DNA of 10,986 nucleotides from Methanoregula sp. (GCA_026394635.1 JAPKXV010000465.1:1-10986); one strand, 5' to 3'; shown: positions 1-6,840, numbered from the stretch's first letter. The notes: a model not told the origin generated them from the sequence alone. Numbers and translations: made by a program.

Positions 1-1056
1 GCGACATCACCGACCGCAAGAAGGCGGAAGAGACAATCCACGAGAGCGAGGGGCGTTTCCGCACGTTGTTTGAACAGAGTAAAGATGCTGTCTTTGTCGC
101 TGACCCGAAAACCCGCATGATCACCGATTGCAACCGGAAAGCAGAACTCCTGACCGGCTATTCCCGGGCAGAGCTTCTTACCCTGAAGATGGACGCTCTC
201 CATCCCAAAGATGTCCGTGCAGAGGCCATCGATAATTTCAGGAAGTATGCGGATGGAATGGACGCAAGCGTTGATTCCATCGTAATCACCCGCGATGGTC
301 AGCGGGTACATGTCTCCATCCTCGGGAATTTTATTGTGGTGAACAATCAGAACCTCCTTATCGCTTCGTTCCGGGATATGTCCCGGCAGAAGCAGGCAGC
401 AGACACGCTCGCTCTTACCGCCCGCAAGCTCGTGTTGATGAATGACGTGACGTACCAGTATATCCAGAATAAGGTAACCGGACTCCGGGGGTATGCTGAT
501 CTCAGTAAAGATGCAAAAACCGAAGCTGTTTATCGAAAAGGAAGAACATGTCCTTGCAGATATCCACCATCTGATTAAAAATACACAAGAGTACCAGGAG
601 ATCGGAGTACACCTGCCCCGGTGGATTCCCGTGGAACAATCAATCCGGATTGCCGTTTCACTCGTCAGCCCGAAAGAGGAGATATCGATTGAGTCAGCAC
701 TTCATGGACTCGAATTGTATTCCGATCCCCTCATTGAAAAAATCTTCGCGAACCTCATTGAAAATGCAGCACTCCATGGAAAGACCACGAGACGCATCAC
801 CTTTTCCTGCGAGGAAACGCCAGAGGGACTTATTTTGACTTGTGAAGACGATGGTGTCGGGATCTCCCCCAAGGATAAAGCCCATCTTTTTGACCGGCTC
901 GTCGGTGAAAAGATCCGCTTTGGGCTCTTCTTTGTGCAGGAGTGCATACTCCTTTCCGGTATGACGATTGCTGAAACCGGAAAACCGGGCAAAGGCGCAC
1001 GGTTTGAGATTACCGTGCCGAAGGGAATGTACCGGGTAGAACGACCTACTACATAA
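1..1056 (+). pseudogene. PAS sensor protein with degenerate histidine kinase module; 5' partial, frameshifted
   Basis: The reading frame is open from base 3, where DITDRKKAEE, a typical end of a PAS/PAC domain, is encoded; the true start lies outside the window. A second PAS domain follows (about 60-400, FRTLFEQSKDAVFVADP through FRDMSRQKQA), then a kinase-like module. The frame is lost near 510-530. The first frame runs into a stop at 576-578, while homology continues one frame over from FIEKEEHVLADIHHLIKN to the stop at 1054-1056. Between the LSK and FIEKEE codons there are 19 nt where the paralogue at 7034-9322 has 30, so an 11-nt deletion restores frame and alignment; one extra A in the A5 run at 515-519 would also do so. 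The H-box region reads VTYQYIQNK, with Gln where the phospho-acceptor His belongs. The N-box (NLIENAALHG) and G1 (EDDGVGI) are recognisable, but the G2 region (GEKIRFGLFF) is poor. As written it cannot make a full-length protein, and even repaired it should not autophosphorylate in the usual way. It lies 16 nt upstream of the next gene, probably in one operon. Confidence 0.8.
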
Positions 1057-1062
1057 ATGGGG

Positions 1063-1070
1063 GGAGTGAT
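1063..1070 (+). promoter_or_regulatory. Strong Shine-Dalgarno for the 1073 start
   Basis: GGAGTGAT lies two bases before the ATG at 1073 and differs by one deleted G from the full archaeal anti-SD complement GGAGGTGAT. It fixes the start at 1073 rather than the in-frame ATG at 1127, which is where the paralogous protein at 7034 would begin by alignment. Confidence 0.65.
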
Positions 1071-1072
1071 CC

Positions 1073-2905
1073 ATGCCGAAGAAGAAGGAGACCGCGAACA
1101 CGAAAAAAACCACACAAGAAAAGAAGATGATCCTTGTTGTCGATGACAAGGCAGAGAACCGTCACCTCCTCGAAGCAATGCTCATTCCGAATGGGTACAC
1201 TGTTGTTTCCGCATCAAATGGTATCGATGCATTAAAACTGATCCGGGAAGAGCCGTTCGACGCGATCATTTCCGATCTCCTGATGCCAAAGATGGACGGG
1301 TTCCAGCTCATCCGGGAGTGCAAGAAGGATCCGGCACTCCAGAAGATTCCATTCATCATCTACACGGCTACTTACACCGGGAAGAAGGACATCGATTTCG
1401 GGCTTTCATTGGGAGCTGTGCGGTACATCATCAAACCGACGGAGCCGTATGATTTTTTAAGGATTTTAAACGGGGTGCTCGCCGGGATAAGAAAAGATGA
1501 GGTAGCAGCGGTCATCCCGAAGATTACTGACGACACAGTATATTCTGCCGAACATATCCGGGCACTCACGGAGAAGTTGGAGAAGAAAATCCTGGCACTG
1601 GAGAAGAGCGAGAAGAATTACCGGGCGCTCTTCGAGAACGCAAATGACGCGATCGTCGTCCATGGATTCACTCCTGATGGTCTGCCTTCCCGGTTCACCG
1701 ATGTGAACGAGAACACCTGCCGGCTGTTTGGATATAGTCGCGACGAGATGCTCACGATGTCACCCCTCGATATCGATGCTCCTGAAACATGGGAAGAAGC
1801 ACGGGATCACGCGCAAAAACTGCGGGAAGATGGGCATCTCGTCTTCGAAGGAACGCAGGTTAAAAAAGATGGGCAACGGTTCCCGGTAGAGGTTAGTGCA
1901 CACATCTTTACGCTCGATGATCATATCGTCATTCTCTCGATAATTCGGGATATCACCGAACGAAAACGGGCGGAGGAAGCATTACAGGAGAGTGAGGAGC
2001 GGTACCGCGTCCTTGCCGAAACATCCAGTGATATAATCTTTATCCATGATCTCAATTGCGCGTTCAGTTACATGAACCAAACAGGATTGAAGACGATCGG
2101 CATAACTCTGGAAGAAATAGTTGGGAAAAATAATGTAAACATCTTCCCACCAGCCATTGCATCCGAACAACAACGAATGGTATCAAAGGTAATCGCCAAA
2201 AAACAACCGGTATCAGCAGAACTAGAAATTCAGATACGGGAAGAGCGACGATGGTTTGATAGTATCCTGATGCCGCTTATGGCAGAGGATGGATCAGTCA
2301 GAGCAGTCATGGGTTCGGTCCGGGACGTCACCGAACGTAAACAGGTGGAGGAGGCGATCCACCAAGCAAACCGGAAACTGAACCTGCTATCGAGTATAAC
2401 CCGGCACGACATCCTGAACCAGCTGATGGCACTCAAAGGGTATCTCGAACTATCAGAGGATGTTATTGACAAACCGGAAACCCTCAGAGAATTCATCAAA
2501 AAAGAACAACAAGCCGCGAATACTATCGAGCACCAGATCACGTTCACGAAAGTCTACCAGGAGCTGGGTGCTGCTGCCCCTGCATGGCAGAACGCGAATG
2601 CAAAGATCCAAAAAGCGGTTGGTATGCTGCCGATGCGGGATGTCCGTGTCGAAGTCGATCCCAAAAACCCTGATATCTTCGCTGACCCGCTCTTCGAAAA
2701 GGTCTTCTACAACCTAATCGACAATGCCATCAGATACGGGGGTGACCAGATGAAGACTATCCGGGTATTCTCGCAGGAATCTGACTCAAGTCTTATGATC
2801 ATCTGCAAAGATGATGGTGTGGGGATCTCCGCTGAGGACAAAAAACGGCTTCACCGGCATCACCATCACCGAGAACGGCACTCCGGGCAAAAGCGCACGT
2901 TTTGA
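1073..2905 (+). CDS. Receiver-PAS-PAS-histidine kinase, ATP-binding domain cut short
   Basis: This is a cytoplasmic hybrid sensor kinase of 610 aa as it stands, with no membrane segment seen. A basic leader (1-18) precedes a receiver domain (about 19-140) with acidic pair D24/D25, phospho-acceptor D68 in ISDLLMPKMDG, T98 and K121. Two PAS domains follow (about 180-300 and 305-425; the boundaries carry DITERKRAEE and DVTERKQVEE). The dimerisation helix has an intact H-box, TRHDILNQ, with H445. The HATPase region has an N-box (NLIDNAIRYG) and G1 box (KDDGVGIS). After L593 the frame is wrong: the last residues, rich in His and Arg, are an out-of-frame reading of the normal C-terminus, which continues in the next frame to 2951. 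The G2/ATP-lid segment (22 residues in the paralogue) is absent, so ATP binding and kinase activity are doubtful. The receiver could still be phosphorylated by another kinase. It is closely related to the 7034 gene. The domain calls are secure; function of the present product is not. Confidence 0.85.
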   Translation: MPKKKETANTKKTTQEKKMILVVDDKAENRHLLEAMLIPNGYTVVSASNGIDALKLIREEPFDAIISDLLMPKMDGFQLIRECKKDPALQKIPFIIYTATYTGKKDIDFGLSLGAVRYIIKPTEPYDFLRILNGVLAGIRKDEVAAVIPKITDDTVYSAEHIRALTEKLEKKILALEKSEKNYRALFENANDAIVVHGFTPDGLPSRFTDVNENTCRLFGYSRDEMLTMSPLDIDAPETWEEARDHAQKLREDGHLVFEGTQVKKDGQRFPVEVSAHIFTLDDHIVILSIIRDITERKRAEEALQESEERYRVLAETSSDIIFIHDLNCAFSYMNQTGLKTIGITLEEIVGKNNVNIFPPAIASEQQRMVSKVIAKKQPVSAELEIQIREERRWFDSILMPLMAEDGSVRAVMGSVRDVTERKQVEEAIHQANRKLNLLSSITRHDILNQLMALKGYLELSEDVIDKPETLREFIKKEQQAANTIEHQITFTKVYQELGAAAPAWQNANAKIQKAVGMLPMRDVRVEVDPKNPDIFADPLFEKVFYNLIDNAIRYGGDQMKTIRVFSQESDSSLMIICKDDGVGISAEDKKRLHRHHHHRERHSGQKRTF

Positions 2906-2951
2906 AATCACCGTGCCGAAAGGGGCGTACCGGTTCCGGGTGGGTGGATGA
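2853..2951 (+). pseudogene. Out-of-frame remnant of the kinase C-terminus
   Basis: In the +1 frame relative to the gene at 1073, bases 2853-2951 encode TGITITENGTPGKSARFE and then ITVPKGAYRFRVGG before TGA at 2949-2951. This matches the C-terminal end of the paralogous protein (SGMTITENGVPGKGARFEI, then TVPKGM) and is the authentic end of the upstream kinase, separated from it by a deletion and frame change at about 2852. It is not a separate gene. Confidence 0.8.
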
Positions 2952-3008
2952 TGAGAGGGAAACGGGGCGGGTGCGGGGATTACCGCCCGATGGAGATAAG
3001 TGATTAAT

Positions 3009-4553
3009 ATGGATATTCTTCAATCCGGCAATGACCACGCCAGTACGGAATTGATCCTGCACGTTATTATCGTGTGCGCCATCATCCTTGGTCTCTGGGT
3101 TGTCAGCACGATGAACTACCTGCTCTTCCACAGTCTGGTTGAACTCGCGAGCATTATCGTCTGCTTCACGATCTTTGTCATTGTCTGGAACACACGGGAC
3201 AAGATCGATAACGGGTACTTCATCGTTGTCGGGTTGGCATTCTTTTTTATCGGGGCGATTGACCTGTTCCATACACTCGCCTATAAGGGCATGGGCGTCT
3301 TTTTGGAAACCGCCGGAGGTCTCCAGACCCAGCTCTGGATTGCCGCCCGGTACCTGCAGGCATTCACCCTCCTCGCCGCCCCGTTTTTTATCAGGAGAAA
3401 GGTCAGGACAGCCCCGCTTCTCGTTATTTATTCTGCTGCCACCGCTCTTCTCCTCTGGATGATTTTCGCAGGCATGTTCCCCGCGTGTTTCATCGAAGGG
3501 CAGGGGCTCACGCCCTTCAAGATCACGAGCGAATATATCATTTCCATCCTCCTTATCGCGGCAACGGTTCTCCTGTACTGGAAACGTGCAGCATTCAATC
3601 CCCGTGTCTTCCACTATCTTGTCGCCTTTAATCTCCTTACTATCTGCGCTGAGCTGTCTTTCACCTCATATTCCAACCTCTACGGGTTCATGAATACCAT
3701 CGGGCACTTCTTCAGGTTTGCCGCAGTGTACTGCCTGTACATTGCGATTGTTACCGTCGCCCTCAGAAATCCATTTGACCTGCTCTACTCAGAGCTCAAA
3801 GAGAAGAGCGTAGCCCTGGAGCAGAGCGTTGAACAGTTAAAAGAGCTCGACCGGCTTAAATCGATGTTTATTGCCACGATGAGCCACGAGCTCCGGACAC
3901 CACTCAATTCCATTATCGGCTTTACGGGCATCATGGTGAAAGGGATGGCAGGTCCGATCAACCCGGAGCAGAAGAAGCAGCTCGGTATGGTACAGGAGAG
4001 TGCCCGGCACCTGCTTGCGCTTATCAACGATGTTATTGATATCTCCAAGATCGAGGCGGGTAAGATCGAGGCGAGTATATCCACATTCGATCTTGCAGAT
4101 GTGATCCGTGACGTGCAGAACACGTTTGCCCCGCAAGCTGCTGATCAGGGACTTGCCGTAAACATCCAGATCCCTGAGTCAATCTCCGTTACGAGTGATG
4201 ACCGGCGGATCAGGCAGATCATCATGAACCTTGTGAGTAACGCGATCAAGTTCACGGATACGGGCAGTGTTAGTCTGACAGTGCAAAAGAAGGGGGCTGT
4301 TATCGAAGTCCGCGTCAGTGACACGGGCATCGGTATTACCGGTGAGGACCTCAAAAAGCTGTTCCGTCCCTTTGTACGGGTGCAGGTGCCGGGACGACTC
4401 ACCGAAGGAACGGGGCTTGGGTTATACCTCTCGCAGAAACTCGCCCGGTTTCTTGGAGGGGAGATCACCGCAGAAAGCGAGCCGGGGAAGGGGAGCGTCT
4501 TTACGTTCTCATTCCCGGCGGTATATGCGAAGCAGGAGGAGAATAGACAATGA
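3009..4553 (+). CDS. MASE3-domain membrane histidine kinase
   Basis: A 514-aa protein from ATG 3009. GTG 3000 would add three residues; GGAG at 2992-2995 is only 4 nt from that GTG, while GTGAT at 3000-3004 sits 4 nt before the ATG, so the start is uncertain. Residues about 15-260 are a chain of hydrophobic helices with features I associate with the MASE3 sensor domain (GLAFFFIGAIDLFHTLAYKG, LWIAARYLQA, HFFRFAAVYC). A short coiled linker (ELKEKSVALEQSVEQLKELD) leads to a complete kinase core: H-box MSHELRTPLNSIIGF with phospho-acceptor H293, N-box NLVSNAIKF, G1 SDTGIGI, F-box LFRPF, G2 GTGLGLYLSQKL and the terminal GGEITAESEPGKGSVFTF. It should sense a membrane or small-molecule signal and pass phosphate to a receiver, most obviously the regulator encoded immediately downstream. 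It is the only gene in the first cluster with no visible lesion, and its H-box is of the general bacterial type, unlike the HDILNQ type of its neighbour. The ligand is unknown. Confidence 0.92.
   Translation: MDILQSGNDHASTELILHVIIVCAIILGLWVVSTMNYLLFHSLVELASIIVCFTIFVIVWNTRDKIDNGYFIVVGLAFFFIGAIDLFHTLAYKGMGVFLETAGGLQTQLWIAARYLQAFTLLAAPFFIRRKVRTAPLLVIYSAATALLLWMIFAGMFPACFIEGQGLTPFKITSEYIISILLIAATVLLYWKRAAFNPRVFHYLVAFNLLTICAELSFTSYSNLYGFMNTIGHFFRFAAVYCLYIAIVTVALRNPFDLLYSELKEKSVALEQSVEQLKELDRLKSMFIATMSHELRTPLNSIIGFTGIMVKGMAGPINPEQKKQLGMVQESARHLLALINDVIDISKIEAGKIEASISTFDLADVIRDVQNTFAPQAADQGLAVNIQIPESISVTSDDRRIRQIIMNLVSNAIKFTDTGSVSLTVQKKGAVIEVRVSDTGIGITGEDLKKLFRPFVRVQVPGRLTEGTGLGLYLSQKLARFLGGEITAESEPGKGSVFTFSFPAVYAKQEENRQ
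4534..4552 (+). promoter_or_regulatory. Orphaned ribosome binding site and start codon of the response regulator
   Basis: AGGAGG (4534-4539) lies 10 nt before an ATG (4550-4552) that overlaps the kinase stop (TGA 4551-4553) as ATGA, the arrangement also seen at 9319-9322. This is clearly a translation start, but its frame now gives only MRRTGTSAL before a stop. The receiver sequence downstream is in a different frame. Confidence 0.65.
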
Positions 4554-4884
4554 GACGAACCGGTACCTCAGCGCTTTGATCTTAAAAGAGGAGGGGTTTG
4601 AAGTGATCGAGGCAGTCACCGGTGAGGAGGGTGTAGAGAAAGCGGGGAAGGAACATCCGGATCTTATCCTGATGGACATCCAGCTGCCGGGTATCGACGG
4701 GCTTGAAGCGACCCGGCGGATCCGGGCGTCTTCCGCTGACAGGAAGGTCCCGATTATCGCCCTGACATCATACGCGATGACCGGCGATCGCGAACGGGCA
4801 TTGGCTGCCGGATGCACCGGGTATTTCGAGAAACCGATCAACCCGGATACGATCATTGACGAGATCCGGCGGTTCCTCAAGTGA
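4546..4884 (+). pseudogene. Single-domain response regulator missing its first residues
   Basis: From 4546 the frame encodes DNETNRYLSALILKEEGFEV and continues to a stop at 4882-4884. It is a CheY-like receiver with phospho-acceptor Asp (codon 4675, LILMDIQLPGIDG), the conserved T in IALTSYA and K in YFEKPIN. A normal protein of this type starts roughly M-x-I-L-V-V-E-D-N-E. Here strand beta-1 and the first acidic residue of the Mg2+ pocket are gone, and the in-frame upstream sequence is only an out-of-frame reading of the kinase gene. The lost part would be 8 codons; inserting 25 nt would link the ATG at 4550 to this frame. Without it, translation could start only at weak internal codons such as TTG 4576 or GTG 4603 and give a receiver without its core strand. 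It probably was the phosphate acceptor for the MASE3 kinase. If the sequence is right, the gene is dead. Confidence 0.75.
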
Positions 4885-4902
4885 GGGAAGGGTAAAATCG
4901 CG

Positions 4903-4907
4903 TTTTT
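4903..4907 (+). terminator. Possible oligo-T terminator after the first cluster
   Basis: A T5 run about 20 nt after the response regulator stop, followed by A5, is the only T-run near the end of the cluster. Archaeal RNA polymerase can terminate at short T-runs, but T5 is at the low end. Confidence 0.25.
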
Positions 4908-5155
4908 AAAAAGTACAGCGTCATTAACCGCAGCGGCACCGTGTGTACCTGTTTATCGATCACCCCGTCCAGCGCCATCCCGTATGTGGAGCACAAGATG
5001 ATGCCGGCACGATCAGGAACCCCGGGGAAAAACAGACCTGATTTTTCAGTGACACATGCATACCGCATAAAAAAACGGTGCGAGCCATTTTTTCGATAAC
5101 AAAACACCGCTCCCGTCATCCCGTGCTTATCTCCTGCTCAGGCAATACTCCCATC

Positions 5156-5236
5156 TTCGATTATTGTGTTTCACGGTCGCCTTTAATGTTCGAAAAACGT
5201 GATGAAATGTACGAAATCCGGTTCGAATAATGTGAT
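5156..5236 (+). repeat. Three related motifs at an exact 33-bp period
   Basis: Motifs starting with TTCGA occur at 5156, 5189 and 5222, exactly 33 bp apart. The approximate consensus is TTCGAATAATGTGAT. The second and third copies match at 14 of 16 positions when the preceding G is included (5188-5203 and 5221-5236); the first and third match at 11 of 13 (5156-5168 and 5222-5234). The rest of each 33-bp unit is not conserved. Equal spacing of about three helical turns suggests protein binding on one face of the DNA, but no promoter was found next to it. Confidence 0.5.
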
Positions 5237-5405
5237 CGGGGATCGGAATCTATCGTCATCAGCGACTAAGACCTGAACGAGTAAAAGACAAAACCGGGGC
5301 GGTTGCCGTTAATCGTACTGGGAGGGGATGGCAATCTGTCCGTTCGAGTCCCCTGTCCTGATGCCAACTTCCTTGCACGATCAATATGCGGCTCCTTACC
5401 TCATT

Positions 5406-5445
5406 CCTTCGTATGGTTCGGATCACCCGTGAAATGATGCGAAGG
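5406..5445. repeat. Hairpin downstream of the ATPase gene
   Basis: CCTTCGTAT (5406-5414) can pair with ATGCGAAGG (5437-5445) through nine pairs, one of them a T-G wobble in the plus-strand transcript, around a 22-nt loop. It lies 31 nt past the ATPase stop and could end or protect that mRNA, but no T-run follows on the minus strand. Confidence 0.3.
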
Positions 5446-5476
5446 ATCACACCCGTTGGCATATCGCTTCTGCGGG

Positions 5477-6778
5477 TTACCCGATTCGGGTGAGCAGGGC
5501 AAACCACGCGGGAATGAGGAGACACTCGTTGCCGTCAAGGAATCTCCGCTCAAAGATATTTTTTGTAACCAGTACCGCTTTTTTGGCAGGGTGAATCTCC
5601 ATAAAACGGCGGAGGCTCTTTGTGTCTGCCGGGCTGATACTGTTCTGATATTTGACTTCGACAGGAATGAGCACAGGGGATTCTACAACCACATCCACTT
5701 CGTTCTTCTCCTTGTCGCGCCAGAAGAATGTGCCTGAAAAGAGCGTCTCGACAAAGGGACCGAGGACTGGTTCTGTCAACTGTGTCCGGTCATACCCCAG
5801 CACCGCACAGGCAATAGATGGATGGGCGACGTAGACCTTTTTGTGCCGGCGCATCCTTTTTGCCGGACTCTTCGAGTATGGTTCAGCGATGCGGATTAAA
5901 AATGCGGTTCTGAGGAAGAAGAGATAACCTGCCACCGTCTCATGGCTCGCAGCCAGTGTGCGGGAAAGGTTCTGGATGTCAAAGACACCGGATGTGGTGC
6001 TGCACGCGAACCGGAACAGGTCATAGAGGAGATCTCGGCGCCGGATGTCAAAGATCGCTGGGATGTCCCGGTAGATAATCTTCCGGACGACAAGATCGGC
6101 AATGTACCTGCGGATTATTGCACCGTCTTCTTCACGGACGAGTTCCGGAAATGCACCTTTGTACAGATATTCGACAAATTCGTGCTCATAGTATTCCTTC
6201 TGCGAAAGACACCTATGATATGCATGTTCCAGTGCAGAAAAATCCCCTGAAACAGCAGAGACTTCTGGAACTGCACCACCCTTGAGCCGGAGATATTCCG
6301 AAAACGAGAGTGTGTCCAACTGGAACGTGACAAGGCGCCCTGCAAGCGTTGCTTTTGCCTTGGAGATCTCCAGTGATTCTGAGCCGGAGATGATGAATTT
6401 ACTCTGCTTCTGGTCGTAGTACCGTTTGAGCACCCCTTCCCAGTCGTCTACATAGTGGATCTCGTCAAGGAAAATGCTCGTCGCGTGAACGACATTGATG
6501 GCATAATCGATAACAAAAACGAGCACCTCCTTCTTCTGAGTCTCCTCTTCATCGAACGAGAAGAAGAGCGTGCCGTGCGCAATGTCGCTCATCAGCTGGC
6601 GCATGAGCGTGGTCTTCCCCGTCCGGCGCAGACCCACAATAGCTATTGCCTGCTTCTTTGTTAGCCAGGGCTCGATCTCCCGGTAGAGGTCGCGCCGGAA
6701 CTCCGCAACGTCGATGGGACGCCCCGCCAGTTGCGGGTTGTACTCATGAATGAGCCGGATGAGATATTCGTTATTCAC
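5477..6778 (-). CDS. AAA_14/DUF4143 ATPase
   Basis: A 433-aa protein, normal length for this family. It has a P-loop with Walker A GLRRTGKTT (49-57), Walker B IFLDE (102-106) and a sensor-like strand FIISGSES (128-135). A helical middle part includes a likely winged-helix segment (FDIQNLSRTLAASHETVAGY). The C-terminal DUF4143-type domain has a PD-(D/E)XK-like pattern: D362, then E374-V-K376 in VEVKYQN. Proteins with this architecture are widespread in archaea and some bacteria and often vary between strains; no clear cellular role is known, and whether the nuclease-like fold cuts nucleic acid is unproven. The start is GTG 6778, because the only upstream in-frame codons soon reach a stop (TAA) and no ATG is available. 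There is no Shine-Dalgarno, so leaderless translation is likely. It is on the opposite strand to all other genes, is intact, and has no functional link to the signalling genes on either side; I infer an accessory insertion. Confidence 0.9.
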   Translation of the reverse strand: MNNEYLIRLIHEYNPQLAGRPIDVAEFRRDLYREIEPWLTKKQAIAIVGLRRTGKTTLMRQLMSDIAHGTLFFSFDEEETQKKEVLVFVIDYAINVVHATSIFLDEIHYVDDWEGVLKRYYDQKQSKFIISGSESLEISKAKATLAGRLVTFQLDTLSFSEYLRLKGGAVPEVSAVSGDFSALEHAYHRCLSQKEYYEHEFVEYLYKGAFPELVREEDGAIIRRYIADLVVRKIIYRDIPAIFDIRRRDLLYDLFRFACSTTSGVFDIQNLSRTLAASHETVAGYLFFLRTAFLIRIAEPYSKSPAKRMRRHKKVYVAHPSIACAVLGYDRTQLTEPVLGPFVETLFSGTFFWRDKEKNEVDVVVESPVLIPVEVKYQNSISPADTKSLRRFMEIHPAKKAVLVTKNIFERRFLDGNECLLIPAWFALLTRIG

Positions 6779-6781
6779 ACA

Positions 6782-6816
6782 ATAGTAGTATTAATTTCGG
6801 AAGTTAATACTATTAT
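6782..6816. promoter_or_regulatory. Inverted repeat over the promoter of the ATPase gene
   Basis: ATAGTAGTATTAA (6782-6794) and TTAATACTATTAT (6804-6816) are inverted copies that pair at 12 of 13 positions, with a G-T at the other, around a 9-nt spacer. It covers -4 to -38 relative to the GTG at 6778. On the minus strand AGTATTAA falls at about -33 to -26, where a TATA box for a leaderless transcript is expected. It is therefore a candidate operator overlapping the TATA box; the ligand protein is unknown. Confidence 0.5.
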
Positions 6817-6840
6817 GGTTGGAATAATGGGGTGGTGCAG

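Larger units (their letters stand above)
4885..5476. other. 592-nt stretch between convergent genes without a convincing gene
   Basis: The minus strand carries an 80-codon open frame (5119 to 4877) that ends just inside the response regulator. Its second half, from about 5020 down, has a G/C-ending codon bias like the neighbours, but I recognise no family and its ribosome binding site is poorly spaced (GGAG 11 or more nt away). Another minus frame (5525-5259) overlaps the 3' end of the ATPase gene and has no recognisable features. No tRNA could be folded: GTTCGAGTCCC at 5342-5352 imitates a T-loop, but its stem does not pair. The stretch also holds the periodic repeats at 5156-5236 and the hairpin at 5406-5445, listed separately. 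It may be the remains of a gene. Confidence 0.5.

Noticed and set aside
2852..2905. His-rich tail (HRHHHHRERH) at the end of the 1073 protein as a metal-binding motif
   Set aside because: The same bases in the next frame encode the conserved kinase C-terminus (TGITITENG, then ITVPKGAYRF), so the tail is a frameshift product.
2799..3614. Long minus-strand open frame of 271 codons opposite the kinase end and the MASE3 domain
   Set aside because: It is antisense to two recognisable genes, highly charged, and has no domain; it arises from the GC-rich codon pattern of the plus strand.
4318..4545. Upstream extension of the response regulator frame into the MASE3 kinase gene
   Set aside because: This is an out-of-frame reading of the kinase ATP-binding domain (G1 to G2); the translation is basic, low in structure and has no receiver similarity.
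4551..4884. MASE3 kinase and response regulator as one hybrid kinase split by a frameshift
   Set aside because: A Shine-Dalgarno and an ATGA overlap at the junction show that two separate genes were intended.
5199..5276. Box C/D sRNA suggested by GTGATGA (5199) and CTGA (5273)
   Set aside because: The distance is longer than usual in archaea, and no internal D' or C' boxes with correct spacing are present.
5329..5366. tRNA-like element suggested by GTTCGAGTCCC
   Set aside because: The five-base T stem does not pair beyond G-C at the loop, and no anticodon, D arm or acceptor stem could be built around it.
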